This document shows positions 1-8,619 of a DNA stretch of 64,000 bases, one piece after another. The DNA comes from CALFBG01 sp045110315 (lineage in GTDB: Bacteria; Bacteroidota; Bacteroidia; Chitinophagales; Saprospiraceae). Position numbers and translations under genes: made by a program. The stretch covers positions 1 through 64,000 of the forward strand of contig JBGCFY010000033.1 of NCBI GenBank assembly GCA_045110315.1, given 5' to 3'. The notes beneath the pieces were generated by a model that saw nothing but the letters and a program-made list of their open reading frames with translations, searched no databases and was not told the DNA's origin. Within the stretch, counting starts at the first letter, position 1, and the number at the start of each line of letters is the position of its first letter.

Positions 1-288
1 ACGGAGATTGCCATCAAGCAGGAGTCCTTTCCTACGACTGGAGAGCCATTCATTGTTGAAATCCATAATCGCTGGCCCAATATTTCTTATGATGGGAGTA
101 GAAATTTAGTTTTCGCCGGTGGGATTGGAGTCGGTATGGGAACAATTGACAGAGTTGATATGCCTCCGCTAGAAGACACTTACAGTACCGGAGCCAGTAT
201 AGACACCTATTTTAATTATCTTTCCAAGCATAAACTATCAATTGAAGCAATAGTTGGAAAGCTACTCAAATTCAAAAGCTCCATCTAA
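1..288 (+). CDS. 3' end of an unidentified protein (partial)
   Basis: Frame 1 is open from the first base to a TAA at 286-288, giving the last 95 residues of a protein that starts outside the window. The fragment contains a Gly-rich stretch (FAGGIGVGMGTID) and ends in a Lys/Leu-rich tail. I recognise no family. The stop overlaps the stop of the convergent gene by four bases, so this is a tail-to-tail pair. It could be the C-terminus of an enzyme or of a hypothetical protein; the fragment is too short to decide. Confidence 0.6.
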   Translation, partial: TEIAIKQESFPTTGEPFIVEIHNRWPNISYDGSRNLVFAGGIGVGMGTIDRVDMPPLEDTYSTGASIDTYFNYLSKHKLSIEAIVGKLLKFKSSI

Positions 289-1796
289 TTTTTTGAATTA
301 TTCTGGTCTCGAAGGATTTTGGCGATCGGTTGATTGGTAATTCTACTTATAATCCAAATCAAAACTTCTTCGAGTCCAGCTATTGTTACCTTAATGTTTT
401 TATCTCGTAGTAGTAGTAACGCTTTTTGTAAACTGACTAAAATAGGCTTCCGCTCTGTCTTGACGACCTTCTGCATTTTATTGACGTGATCCAATACTAA
501 TAACTCAAATTCACAACTCACCGGAAGATTTCTAAAGTAACGAACAAAAGATCGGTATCTAGGTTCAAAGCTTTCAACATCTTCTAACTCATGAAACAAA
601 ATCACTTTAAACATTCTCCCTAAACGCAAGATGTCTTGGCGGTTTTCCTTTTCAGAACTTAGTACAATTGATTTAAAATATTTTAAAGACTCTTTAAACT
701 CTTCTAGTACAAAGTAAAGAATAGCGATATTAATTTGAAAAGCTAATTGAGTAGATACGGTAACCGTTTTTTGATATTTTTCTAGAATTTCGTCAAATTG
801 ATTTGCTAACTTTTTTGCTTCTACAAAATCGCAAATATTCATATAGTAAATCAATTCATAATATACCAAAGCATAACTTGCTAGCCCTTCTTGATGAAAA
901 TCTTCTTCCGGTAAACTTTTAAGTTCTTTGACGACATCTGGAAAGATAGACCATTGGCTAGCTTCCGTCAAAGCATCTAAGTAGTTGATCAAAAAAATAC
1001 GATAAGATTCTAGCATGATTACCCTTACCTGCGGAGTAGATCGCATCCAACTTAGCGCTTTCGCATAAAAAGAGATTTGATTTTGTTCATCATTTTTAAA
1101 CGTAAAATAACTAATGATAGAAAGAAATCGTCGAAAGTTAACTCTGACGGAATTGATAGATTCTGGTTCTAGTTCTAAAGTATTCGAAAACGTTTGTTCG
1201 AAGTTGGCAATATAATCTTGATTGATTTTTGCATGATCAAAATTTCGCGTGTATCCCGCCTTATTCTGAAAATCAAAATATTCGTATTCTTCTTTAACCA
1301 ATTGATAAGTTTCTAACCATTCCTCTCCCAGTGCTTCAATGCTCTGCGCCAAATTCTTTTTCACAACGTAAAGCTGAAGTTTTCGCTCAATTCGATTAAT
1401 ATCTAACAGCGAAAGATGGAATTCATGGTATTCCGCTAGCTTCTTTGCCTTTTGCAATACCCTACTACTTTGTTCATACAAACCTCTTCTCCGTAAGAAG
1501 TCCGCATCAAGGATCATTTCCGTAACCTGTGTTTTAGGAAATTTCTTTTTATTAAAACTTCGCAAATTATCCAACAATGTCTCGTACAAGTACTTTTTTT
1601 CCGAGTTTAAGTTTTTGATAAACTTCGCTTTCTTGATGAGCTTCTGCTCATCATAAACTTCCATCTCATTGATTGCATTAAAAAGTTTTAAATAATTACT
1701 CGTTTTGTCCGTAAACTTTTTTGCGCTTAGTGTAAAGTAGCGTTTCTCTGATCTCGTCATTCTCGAAATCAAATCAAACAATTTATCTGTGCCCAT
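285..1796 (-). CDS. Hypothetical helical (TPR-like) protein, paralogue of the divergent neighbour
   Basis: A 503-residue, soluble, almost entirely helical protein without signal peptide or membrane segment. The N-terminus reads LFDLISRMTRSEKRYFTL, then a conserved SNYLKLFNAI block and YDEQKL. The 497-aa protein encoded divergently at 2206 has the same pattern (LFDLIHALSKSEKRFFKL, SNYILLFDAI, YDEGKL), so the two are paralogues from an old duplication. The rest has periodic Tyr/Leu/Ala-rich helices of the kind seen in TPR or other alpha-solenoid scaffolds, which suggests protein binding rather than catalysis. No catalytic motif is visible. I do not know its function. Confidence 0.85.
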   Translation of the reverse strand: MGTDKLFDLISRMTRSEKRYFTLSAKKFTDKTSNYLKLFNAINEMEVYDEQKLIKKAKFIKNLNSEKKYLYETLLDNLRSFNKKKFPKTQVTEMILDADFLRRRGLYEQSSRVLQKAKKLAEYHEFHLSLLDINRIERKLQLYVVKKNLAQSIEALGEEWLETYQLVKEEYEYFDFQNKAGYTRNFDHAKINQDYIANFEQTFSNTLELEPESINSVRVNFRRFLSIISYFTFKNDEQNQISFYAKALSWMRSTPQVRVIMLESYRIFLINYLDALTEASQWSIFPDVVKELKSLPEEDFHQEGLASYALVYYELIYYMNICDFVEAKKLANQFDEILEKYQKTVTVSTQLAFQINIAILYFVLEEFKESLKYFKSIVLSSEKENRQDILRLGRMFKVILFHELEDVESFEPRYRSFVRYFRNLPVSCEFELLVLDHVNKMQKVVKTERKPILVSLQKALLLLRDKNIKVTIAGLEEVLIWIISRITNQPIAKILRDQNNSKN

Positions 1797-2205
1797 AAAT
1801 CGTGAATTTCTTGTGTCCTTAGAAAAAAGTTATCGCAAAAAATACATTTTTTCCTAAACTAAAAAAAATATGCTCAAAAATCTACGCTTAGAAATCTATT
1901 TTTTATTCCCTTAAAAAAGAAAAAAAAGCCGCTTGGCGCTTTGATTTTAAAAAGAGCAAACAAAAACAATAAAATACTGATAAACAATACTTTATACTCG
2001 CCATAAATTTCATTCTAAAGTCAAAAAATAAGTTTGAACGTACGACTTATAAAAGAAAAAACATCGCTTAGAAACCTATTTTTTTCATTTTTATGGTTTC
2101 CGCCTTATCAACCAAGTCCTTAATTTTGAAACAACCAAAAAGGAAAAGAATAACATTTTTTCTACAAAGCCTCTACTACCCATTAAGTAAATTGAAAACT
2201 ACCAA
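1797..2205. other. Divergent intergenic region with a 21-nt imperfect direct repeat
   Basis: AT-rich 409-bp spacer between the start codons of the two divergent paralogues, so both promoters should lie here. The sequence CGCTTAGAAAtCTATTTTTT at 1885 recurs with one change (aCCTATT) at 2065, in the same orientation. No ORF of note. The repeat may be a regulator site or a trace of the duplication. Confidence 0.5.
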
Positions 2206-3699
2206 ATGAAACCAAATACGTACCTCTTTGATCTCATCCACGCACTCTCCAAGTCAGAAAAAAGGTTTTTTAAACTACAAACGAACTACAGCTGTAAGAG
2301 TGAGGCAAGCAACTATATCTTATTGTTTGACGCCATTGATAAAATGAGTGATTACGATGAAGGTAAGTTAAGAAAAAAATTAAAAGCCTACCATTTCTCT
2401 ACACAACTAACCAAGACCAAGTATTTACTTTACAATCTTATCTTGAAAACACTTAATCACCTTCGCCATAATTCTTCTGCAACTCAGAAACTCGCGAATG
2501 ACCTCAGAAATATCGAACTCCTTTATCAAAAGTCATTATATACACAATCTTACGCACTCACAAAAAAAGCACAAAAAAAAGCTACTCGACTAGAATTGAA
2601 CGACTTTTCACTCGCTTTTACCAATTGGGAAATTAAGCTACTAGCTTACCTTCCTATTCCAAAGCAATTAGAATATACGCAACAACTCATCGATAAATCT
2701 CAACTCATCGCTACCTTGTTAGACAAAGAACATAACTTGAATAATTTACTAACTAGGGCTCAGTTACACTGTAATAATAGCACCTTCGACTTTTCGGATG
2801 CGAGTTCTCCTCTACATTGGGTTCCACAAGAGTCCGGTTCCCTTTCCCAAGAAAATAGTTTTTTGTCCGTCATTTATACGTACGAAATTCAAGCTATTCA
2901 AGCACAATATCAAAGTCAATTTAAAAAAGCAATTCACGCCTACGAAGAAATTTTATTGCGCTGGAAAGCCAATCAAGAAAAAATACCTGCCTTTAGAAAT
3001 ATTTACTTACGTACCATTTCTGGTTACATTCATTGTTCTCTTAACGTAACCAATCAAATTAACTATGATGCGTTGCTCCATGATTTGAAGCAATTACCCG
3101 CTAGATCTAATCAGGAACAACAAAAAATGAAACTCTTTGTCGATTCACTTGAGTTTATTATTCAAGTATCTCAAAATAACCTAGAAGTTAGTAAGCTGCT
3201 TTGGATGAATCTCTCTGAAACCTTGGAAGCTTATCAGCATTCTATGCAAACCAATTGGCTCATTTCTCTAAAATATCATATCTGTATTTTCCATTTCCTA
3301 AAAGGCGACTATCAGGAAACAAGACACTGGGTTGCTCAAATTAATAAATCTCCCATTATTAAGCACTCTCCACAAATACAGAATTATTGCAAATTGATTG
3401 ACTTACTCTCTCTCTACGAATTGCAAGATTATGACGCATTAGAATATGATATCCGAAAAACTTATCGCTATCTACGAGAAAAAAGACAATACAAAGAAAT
3501 CGAAAGTGTCGTACTGAGTGCTGTACAAAAATTGCTCAACGCAAAACATATTCACGAACAGGCAAAAATATTTACACATTTACACCAATCGCTACAGTAC
3601 TTGGAACAAGAAAATATTTTTCAACTCGTCGGTCCCAACGTGATTTTTCAGTGGGTTGTTGATAAATTGCCACAAAATGATAAATCAATATTAAACTAA
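2206..3699 (+). CDS. Hypothetical helical (TPR-like) protein, paralogue of the divergent neighbour
   Basis: A 497-residue soluble, helix-rich protein sharing its N-terminal ~60 residues and overall length with the product of the opposite gene ending at 285 (LFDLIHALSKSEKRFFKL; SNYILLFDAIDKM; YDEGKLRKKLK). It is Gln/Leu/Tyr-rich with repeating amphipathic helices consistent with an alpha-solenoid. There is no signal peptide, membrane span or catalytic motif. A strong terminator follows about 120 nt downstream. Divergence outside the N-terminal block is large, so the two copies probably have separate partners. Function unknown. Confidence 0.85.
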   Translation: MKPNTYLFDLIHALSKSEKRFFKLQTNYSCKSEASNYILLFDAIDKMSDYDEGKLRKKLKAYHFSTQLTKTKYLLYNLILKTLNHLRHNSSATQKLANDLRNIELLYQKSLYTQSYALTKKAQKKATRLELNDFSLAFTNWEIKLLAYLPIPKQLEYTQQLIDKSQLIATLLDKEHNLNNLLTRAQLHCNNSTFDFSDASSPLHWVPQESGSLSQENSFLSVIYTYEIQAIQAQYQSQFKKAIHAYEEILLRWKANQEKIPAFRNIYLRTISGYIHCSLNVTNQINYDALLHDLKQLPARSNQEQQKMKLFVDSLEFIIQVSQNNLEVSKLLWMNLSETLEAYQHSMQTNWLISLKYHICIFHFLKGDYQETRHWVAQINKSPIIKHSPQIQNYCKLIDLLSLYELQDYDALEYDIRKTYRYLREKRQYKEIESVVLSAVQKLLNAKHIHEQAKIFTHLHQSLQYLEQENIFQLVGPNVIFQWVVDKLPQNDKSILN

Positions 3700-3821
3700 G
3701 TAGGTTTATCCCGTAACTAAATTAAAACTACCATTTAGCAAACACCTTGAACATAACGAATTATATATATCATACCTGAGTTTGGGGAAACCCCCAACTA
3801 TTTGCTCTCTTTAATTTAATC

Positions 3822-3868
3822 GTTTGCCTACTGTCGGCTCCCCGCCACAGTAGGTAAACTTTTTTTTA
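3822..3868 (+). terminator. Rho-independent terminator
   Basis: A 13-bp stem (GTTTGCCTACTGT / ACAGTAGGTAAAC, one G-U pair) around a 12-nt C-rich loop is followed by eight T residues. It fits transcription leaving the gene that ends at 3699. A smaller hairpin (AGTTTGGGG / CCCCCAACT, 3779-3799) lies just before it but has no T run. Confidence 0.85.
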
Positions 3869-3985
3869 GTGCTTTTCTATTTTTCTAGCGCTTGAAAGCA
3901 GCAATTTGAAAATACCAACGTATACCCTTAGACATCGCACCTAAGCAATATTTTACGCCACTTATTATATTAAACTCTTTTCAAT

Positions 3986-4537
3986 ATGAAGCATTCTTCA
4001 AACTTACAAACACGATCTCTTTTAGCAATGCTATTCCTTTTCACCCTTTGCATTTCCTGCGAAAAAGACACGGACAACAACTTAACTTGCAAGACCAGTA
4101 AAACTACCGAAAAAATTTACTTTGATGGAATCTCTGCTACCGATGCTAACGGTTCTCCCTTAAGCAGCCCTGATACAGAAGACTGGAATACTAGCGCGAC
4201 TTGGACCACGCAAGAAACGGAGTTATTTAGCCAAGACCAACTACCTTGCCCAACGCAGGCGACTCAAAAAATTTATCCTGCTTATCCAAATCCTACCCAG
4301 GGAGATTTCGCCTTCTTAGTAGAGAATGCAGCAGTTTCAGATCTGCAGTTGCGTTTCGTTGACGAAAATTTTCAGGTAATCGCTACTTACGAATATTCAC
4401 AATTAGCAGCAGGTCCAAATATCTTGAATTTTGATTTTCAGGATAGGAACCTCAACGATACCATTCGACTCTATTATAAAGTCATTCAAGCAGACTGCGC
4501 CTTCAAAGGACAAGGAGATATTTTACTTACGCAATAG
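3986..4537 (+). CDS. Putative lipoprotein with a sorting-domain-like C-terminal half
   Basis: A 183-aa protein with a lipoprotein signal (hydrophobic LLAMLFLFTLCISC, lipobox cysteine near residue 25). From about residue 103 it contains KIYPAYPNPTQGDFAF followed by beta-rich sequence, resembling the start of the type IX secretion type-A sorting domain (YPNP..G.F motif). However, the segment ends in GDILLTQ rather than a typical sorting-domain end. It may be a beta-sandwich of the same fold in a lipoprotein. Type IX secretion itself is supported by sprA in this window. The gene stands alone between a plus-strand terminator and a convergent hydrolase gene. Function unknown. Confidence 0.75.
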   Translation: MKHSSNLQTRSLLAMLFLFTLCISCEKDTDNNLTCKTSKTTEKIYFDGISATDANGSPLSSPDTEDWNTSATWTTQETELFSQDQLPCPTQATQKIYPAYPNPTQGDFAFLVENAAVSDLQLRFVDENFQVIATYEYSQLAAGPNILNFDFQDRNLNDTIRLYYKVIQADCAFKGQGDILLTQ

Positions 4538-4552
4538 GTTTTCAACTAAAAA

Positions 4553-5404
4553 CTACTTAAAGTGCTTTCGCAAAAACTGATAACTTTCGTCAAATAATTC
4601 TTGACTATGCGCCGGTAATGTTGCTAATTCGTAAGGATGTTTACCACCAAAAACATGGTTAGCCCCTTCAATAAGTACCAACTCCGATGAAGGATTCCAG
4701 CGATGAAGTTGCTGAGCAGCCAAAACAGGTACCGCAGGATCTTCCGTTCCATGAAGAATTAACAGCGGCTTATCTATACTTTTTACTTGTCGAGCTACAT
4801 CTAGTAGTTCCTCTTCTTCTTTGAAGGTTTCATAAAGTTGATAATACAAAGGCATGTCTTGCTGCGTACGACCATTCCGAATGTAATAGACACCTTTCGA
4901 CTTCCACGCTGCTAACTGAGCAGTGTCCTGCCAAGCATAATCTAACCGACTTACCGACGCCCAACAAATCATCAAATGAATCCGAGCATCCATTGCCGTT
5001 TTGACTAAACCAATACCGCCACCTCGGCTATGACCAATAAGTGACACGCGCGAAAGATCTATGGTTTTATGAGTTTGAGCGAGTTCAACTACTTTATCGA
5101 GCACTTGATCAAGATCTTCAAGTTCTTTCAAATAATTATTTTCGCCAAATGCCTCTAAATCACCAAAAGCGAGTAAATCTTCGGGAGTTGTGCCGTTGTG
5201 TGAAAAATTAAATTTTACAAAAACATAACCGGCTTGTGCAAAATGTTTCGCCAAAATCTCCCAATGCCCCCAGTCCTTAAAGCCTTTGAAGCCGTGGGCA
5301 AAGATTACAACGGGTCGCTTTTGCTCACTTTCTTCGAAATAAAGATCCATGAGAACAGAATGACCGTGATTTTTAGCAACAAAAATGTTTTTTTTGATGT
5401 TCAT
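4553..5404 (-). CDS. Alpha/beta hydrolase, dienelactone-hydrolase-like
   Basis: A 283-aa cytosolic alpha/beta-hydrolase with a visible catalytic triad. The nucleophile Ser126 lies in GHSRGGG, the acid is in LHGTEDPAVPV, and the histidine is in GANHVFGGKHP near residue 250. The N-terminal FAHGFKGFKDW supplies the oxyanion-hole region. The architecture fits small esterases or acyl-peptidase-like hydrolases; the natural substrate cannot be read from sequence. It converges on the lipoprotein gene (16-nt gap) and is divergent from the polyprenyl synthase gene. No operon partner is apparent. Confidence 0.88.
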   Translation of the reverse strand: MNIKKNIFVAKNHGHSVLMDLYFEESEQKRPVVIFAHGFKGFKDWGHWEILAKHFAQAGYVFVKFNFSHNGTTPEDLLAFGDLEAFGENNYLKELEDLDQVLDKVVELAQTHKTIDLSRVSLIGHSRGGGIGLVKTAMDARIHLMICWASVSRLDYAWQDTAQLAAWKSKGVYYIRNGRTQQDMPLYYQLYETFKEEEELLDVARQVKSIDKPLLILHGTEDPAVPVLAAQQLHRWNPSSELVLIEGANHVFGGKHPYELATLPAHSQELFDESYQFLRKHFK

Positions 5405-5654
5405 ATCTTAGTACTGCAATTAATTGTATTTTGTGGGAGTTTTCTTAGCATGTGTAAAAATATCATGATTGAGTAAACTAAAGGAAATTTAATTTTAAAC
5501 GGAGTGAAAACTAGACAATGCAGTCACATCCGTAAGCTTTTTCAAAAAGCAAAAGACTAAATTTGCCAGTGGTACCCAATTAATAGAAGTCTAAACATGC
5601 TCTTATCACTTCTAGTAAGGAAATGTAATTCTTCAAATTTAAAAATAAATATCT

Positions 5655-6629
5655 ATGATCAAGTCCTTAGACACAATAAAAGGACCGATTGAAGAAGAAT
5701 TAAAGATTTTTGAGCAACGCTTCAAAGAAGCCATGAAAAGTAACGTGGCGCTGCTCGATAAAATCACCTATTACATCGTACAGCGAAAAGGGAAACAAGT
5801 CCGTCCTATGTTTGTTTTTCTTTGTGCTAAACTTTGTGGTGAAATCAACGATTCTAGCTACGCCGCTGCTTCATTTGTGGAATTGGTGCACACTGCTACC
5901 TTGGTACACGACGATGTCGTCGATGATGCTTACGAACGTCGTGGTTTTTTCTCCGTCAATGCACTTTGGAAAAATAAAATTGCCGTACTCGTAGGAGATT
6001 ACCTCTTTTCTCAAAGCTTACTCCTTGCGGTCAAGTACAATGAATATCACCTTTTAGAGATTTTATCCACTGCGGTTAAAGATATGAGCGAAGGCGAATT
6101 ACTCCAAATGGAAAAAGCACGCCGCTTAGATATTAAAGAAGAAGTATACTACGATATTATTCGCCAAAAAACTGCTTCTCTCATTGCCGCCGCTTGTTCT
6201 GCCGGTGCCGCAACGACCAGCAAGGATCCTTCTTACATCCAAAAAATGCACGCCTTCGGAGAAAAAATCGGAATTGCCTTTCAAATTAGAGATGATTTAT
6301 TTGATTTCGGAGATAGTGACGTCGGTAAACCCTTGGGTATTGATATCAAAGAAAAGAAAATGACCTTGCCTTTGATCTACGCACTCAATCACGCTTCTCG
6401 TAAAGATAAGAAGTGGATTATTCGCACCATCAAGAAATTTAATACTGATAAAGAGAAAGTACAAGCGGTCATCGATTACGTTCGACAAAGTGGTGGCATC
6501 GAATATGCCCAAAATGCTATGTACGAATATCGCGCCGCAGCTTTCGAAATTTTGCATAGTTTTCCTCCGTCCATCATTAGAACTTCTTTAGAAAACTTAG
6601 TGCTTTTTGTCACCGATCGTAAAAAGTAA
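5655..6629 (+). CDS. Polyprenyl diphosphate synthase (trans-isoprenyl chain elongation)
   Basis: A 324-aa class I prenyltransferase that adds isopentenyl diphosphate units to an allylic primer, giving a long all-trans chain, probably for menaquinone side-chain synthesis. Both Asp-rich Mg2+/diphosphate sites are present: D86-D-V-V-D-D91 (HDDVVDD) and the second at D213-D214 (RDDLFDFG). The GKQVRP substrate motif is near residue 40. Length and motifs match the IspB/octaprenyl synthase group; product chain length is not decided by the sequence. It is a single gene. A mevalonate-kinase-like gene at 10.4 kb may feed the same isoprenoid pool. Confidence 0.9.
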   Translation: MIKSLDTIKGPIEEELKIFEQRFKEAMKSNVALLDKITYYIVQRKGKQVRPMFVFLCAKLCGEINDSSYAAASFVELVHTATLVHDDVVDDAYERRGFFSVNALWKNKIAVLVGDYLFSQSLLLAVKYNEYHLLEILSTAVKDMSEGELLQMEKARRLDIKEEVYYDIIRQKTASLIAAACSAGAATTSKDPSYIQKMHAFGEKIGIAFQIRDDLFDFGDSDVGKPLGIDIKEKKMTLPLIYALNHASRKDKKWIIRTIKKFNTDKEKVQAVIDYVRQSGGIEYAQNAMYEYRAAAFEILHSFPPSIIRTSLENLVLFVTDRKK

Positions 6630-6745
6630 TTCGACGATGTACCAAGCTTCCCTGCAGCAATTTGGAGGAAACTAGCTGATCAAGACTGCGGCTCTAACTA
6701 TTTTCTCAAATCTTACTTTTATCGACTAACCCTTTGCTCCATATT

Positions 6746-7303
6746 CTAAGACTTTGCAAGGTAGCTCTTTGAATATTGCTTTAAAGTAGTCTGAATCAAA
6801 TCCTTCAATTCCACTGGCAAACTTTTCGTGACGCCTCCTCCTACACCATAATTTGGCTTAGATTTTTGATTAATCCATCCTAAAACCGCCCAACCGTCAT
6901 CAAGTAAGCTTTTAATATTTTTTAAATCTTGTTCCACAACTTCCTTATGCGTGTGTCCACCATAGCCATTTCCAATAGTATTATAAGTCATCGTAGTAAT
7001 TGGTGCAATCCGCATCGTATGTGCTAAAGCTGACTCCGTGCTTCCCATTAGTATTTCCATATTCATCATCACGGAGGCTTGATTCGATCCCGAAGTGTGC
7101 GTATTCCAATCTCCCGCCCCATAAGTCTTCCCAATTTCAACCGTTTGATCATAATTGGCAGAATACGTAATCGCAACACCTTTTGCCCCCGCAGCAATTA
7201 ACGCGGTAGCTTTAGTCAGGATTTGTTGCGCTTGCTCCGAATCCGCAACTCGATTCCCAGCGGCATCAATAAACGGTAAATAAAAATCAATAAATTGTCC
7301 CAT
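6746..7303 (-). CDS. Unrecognised 185-aa protein
   Basis: A soluble protein of 185 residues with normal codon use and a good start (MGQFIDFYLPFIDAAG). It has an Ala-rich helix, a Gly/Thr/Asn/His-rich centre (THTSGSNQAS; GNGYGGHTHKE) and a Gly-rich GVGGGVT motif before a C-terminal helix. The clustered His residues could bind metal. There is no signal peptide or membrane span. I recognise no family. It stands alone next to a 784-bp gene-poor stretch, which may suggest an accessory gene. Confidence concerns its being a gene, not its function. Confidence 0.7.
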   Translation of the reverse strand: MGQFIDFYLPFIDAAGNRVADSEQAQQILTKATALIAAGAKGVAITYSANYDQTVEIGKTYGAGDWNTHTSGSNQASVMMNMEILMGSTESALAHTMRIAPITTMTYNTIGNGYGGHTHKEVVEQDLKNIKSLLDDGWAVLGWINQKSKPNYGVGGGVTKSLPVELKDLIQTTLKQYSKSYLAKS

Positions 7304-8087
7304 GTTTTTGTTTTTTGGTGGTTAATAGTAAAATTGCGATTGGATCTTTTATACCATGAAGATCTTCCCAATAAAAGTAAGTTACATAACTTTAAAGAAT
7401 TTTCACTCATTCTTTAGGCTAGACAATGCTGAAAAGAAAGCTATCGCATGAAATATTACTTGTATTTGTTTACGTGTATTTAATAATGAAGTTATTTTAA
7501 AATGGGGGTTGAAATTAGTTGTAAGCGCTTGGCTTTCAAGAGGAAGCTCCAGTTTTTTTTCGTAGCCATCGCTACGGGGAAAAAAATTAGCTGAAATATT
7601 GGAAATCAATGGCTTGCAAATAAATCATCTATCTAGTTTAAAACAACTTCAATGAACGCAACAAAAGTTGAGCTTGAGTGAAAGAAAAAACCTATTGAAA
7701 AATACTTCACGCAATGCAAAATAACTTCCCCCTCTAAATTTTCCCGTGGCAATCAATTCATGAAAGTTTAACGCTAAGCTTTAATGCAACTATACGCTTT
7801 CCATTTTGTTATAAATAAAAGTTATTAAAACAGAGTTTCACCCAAATAAAAAAAAATACTTAATCTATCTAGTTGATTTTTCAAAAGAGTAATCAATCAT
7901 AAAAAACGCAAAAGCGACAAACTAGTCATTTACATTCATATCCTTAAGGCAAGGAAACACGTCAAGGCACGGACAGTTTGACAAATTTTAACTCTTTTTA
8001 ACAGCGATCGCTTCCTTCGGTTTACATAAAAGCTTATAAAGTCCCGTTAACTTTATAAATAAACGACTTCAACAAAATATTCCTCTT
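7304..8087. other. Gene-poor intergenic stretch
   Basis: 784 bp without a convincing gene; the short open frames on the minus strand (7216-7609) lack protein-like composition. It holds a near-palindrome at 7553-7587 (T8-CGTAGC / GCTACG-GGG-A7) and one copy of the dispersed element TTTAAAACAACTTCAA at 7637-7652. The right end should carry the promoter of the msrA genes; a TAACTTTA box at 8048-8055 resembles the Bacteroidota -7 element, but no good -33 partner is seen. Confidence 0.5.
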
Positions 8088-8573
8088 ATGCCAGTTACTC
8101 CAAATTTAGAAATTGCCGTTTTTGCTTGTGGTTGTTTTTGGAGTAAAGAATATTTTTTTCAAAGACAAGTTGGCGTTGTCGCTACGCGCGTTGGCTACAC
8201 GGGCGGACACACTAAAAACCCGACTTACGTGGAAGTCTGCAAAAAGCAATCTGGTCACGCCGAAGCAGTAGAGCTTAGTTTTGATCCCACGAAAACGAGC
8301 TTTGAAAAACTCATGCATGCTTTTTTTGACATCCATGATGCTCAAATTAACCGTAGTACTAAGGGAGGGCAATATCGATCTGCTATTTTTTATACTAATC
8401 CTCAACAAAAAAATATAGCTACACGTTATAAAGAAAAATTATTGAACTCGGGACATCCAATTCATACCGAAATTGAAGCGGCAAGTTCTTTTTGGCCCGC
8501 GGAATCTCGCCACCAAAAATATTGCGATCGCACTGGATTACATCCCGGCACCAAATACGATAAAATTAGGTAA
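8088..8573 (+). CDS. msrA: Peptide-methionine (S)-S-oxide reductase, cytosolic
   Basis: A 161-aa MsrA repairing methionine-S-sulfoxide in proteins. It has the GCFW..E active-site motif (ACGCFWSKE, nucleophilic Cys near residue 17), RVGYTGG, and GGQYRSAIFY. There is no signal peptide, so it should act in the cytosol. The C-terminal motif is SRHQKYC rather than the usual DYHQ.Y, so the resolving-cysteine region is atypical. It is the first of two msr genes 46 nt apart, probably co-transcribed, pairing a cytosolic enzyme with an exported one. Confidence 0.9.
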   Translation: MPVTPNLEIAVFACGCFWSKEYFFQRQVGVVATRVGYTGGHTKNPTYVEVCKKQSGHAEAVELSFDPTKTSFEKLMHAFFDIHDAQINRSTKGGQYRSAIFYTNPQQKNIATRYKEKLLNSGHPIHTEIEAASSFWPAESRHQKYCDRTGLHPGTKYDKIR

Positions 8574-8619
8574 AAAAGTCTACCTAAAGTTTAAGTTTTA
8601 AATTAAAAAAGAAAAAAAT

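Noticed and set aside
3779..3799. Hairpin AGTTTGGGG / CCCCCAACT as a terminator
   Set aside because: No T run follows; the stronger hairpin 40 nt later explains termination.
7216..7609. Two short minus-strand open frames beside the 185-aa gene
   Set aside because: Composition is not protein-like, one overlaps the real gene out of frame, and no start signal is convincing.
8004..8532. GCGATCGC octamers at about 8004 and 8524 as HIP1-type repeats
   Set aside because: Only two copies, one inside msrA; not enough for a repeat family.
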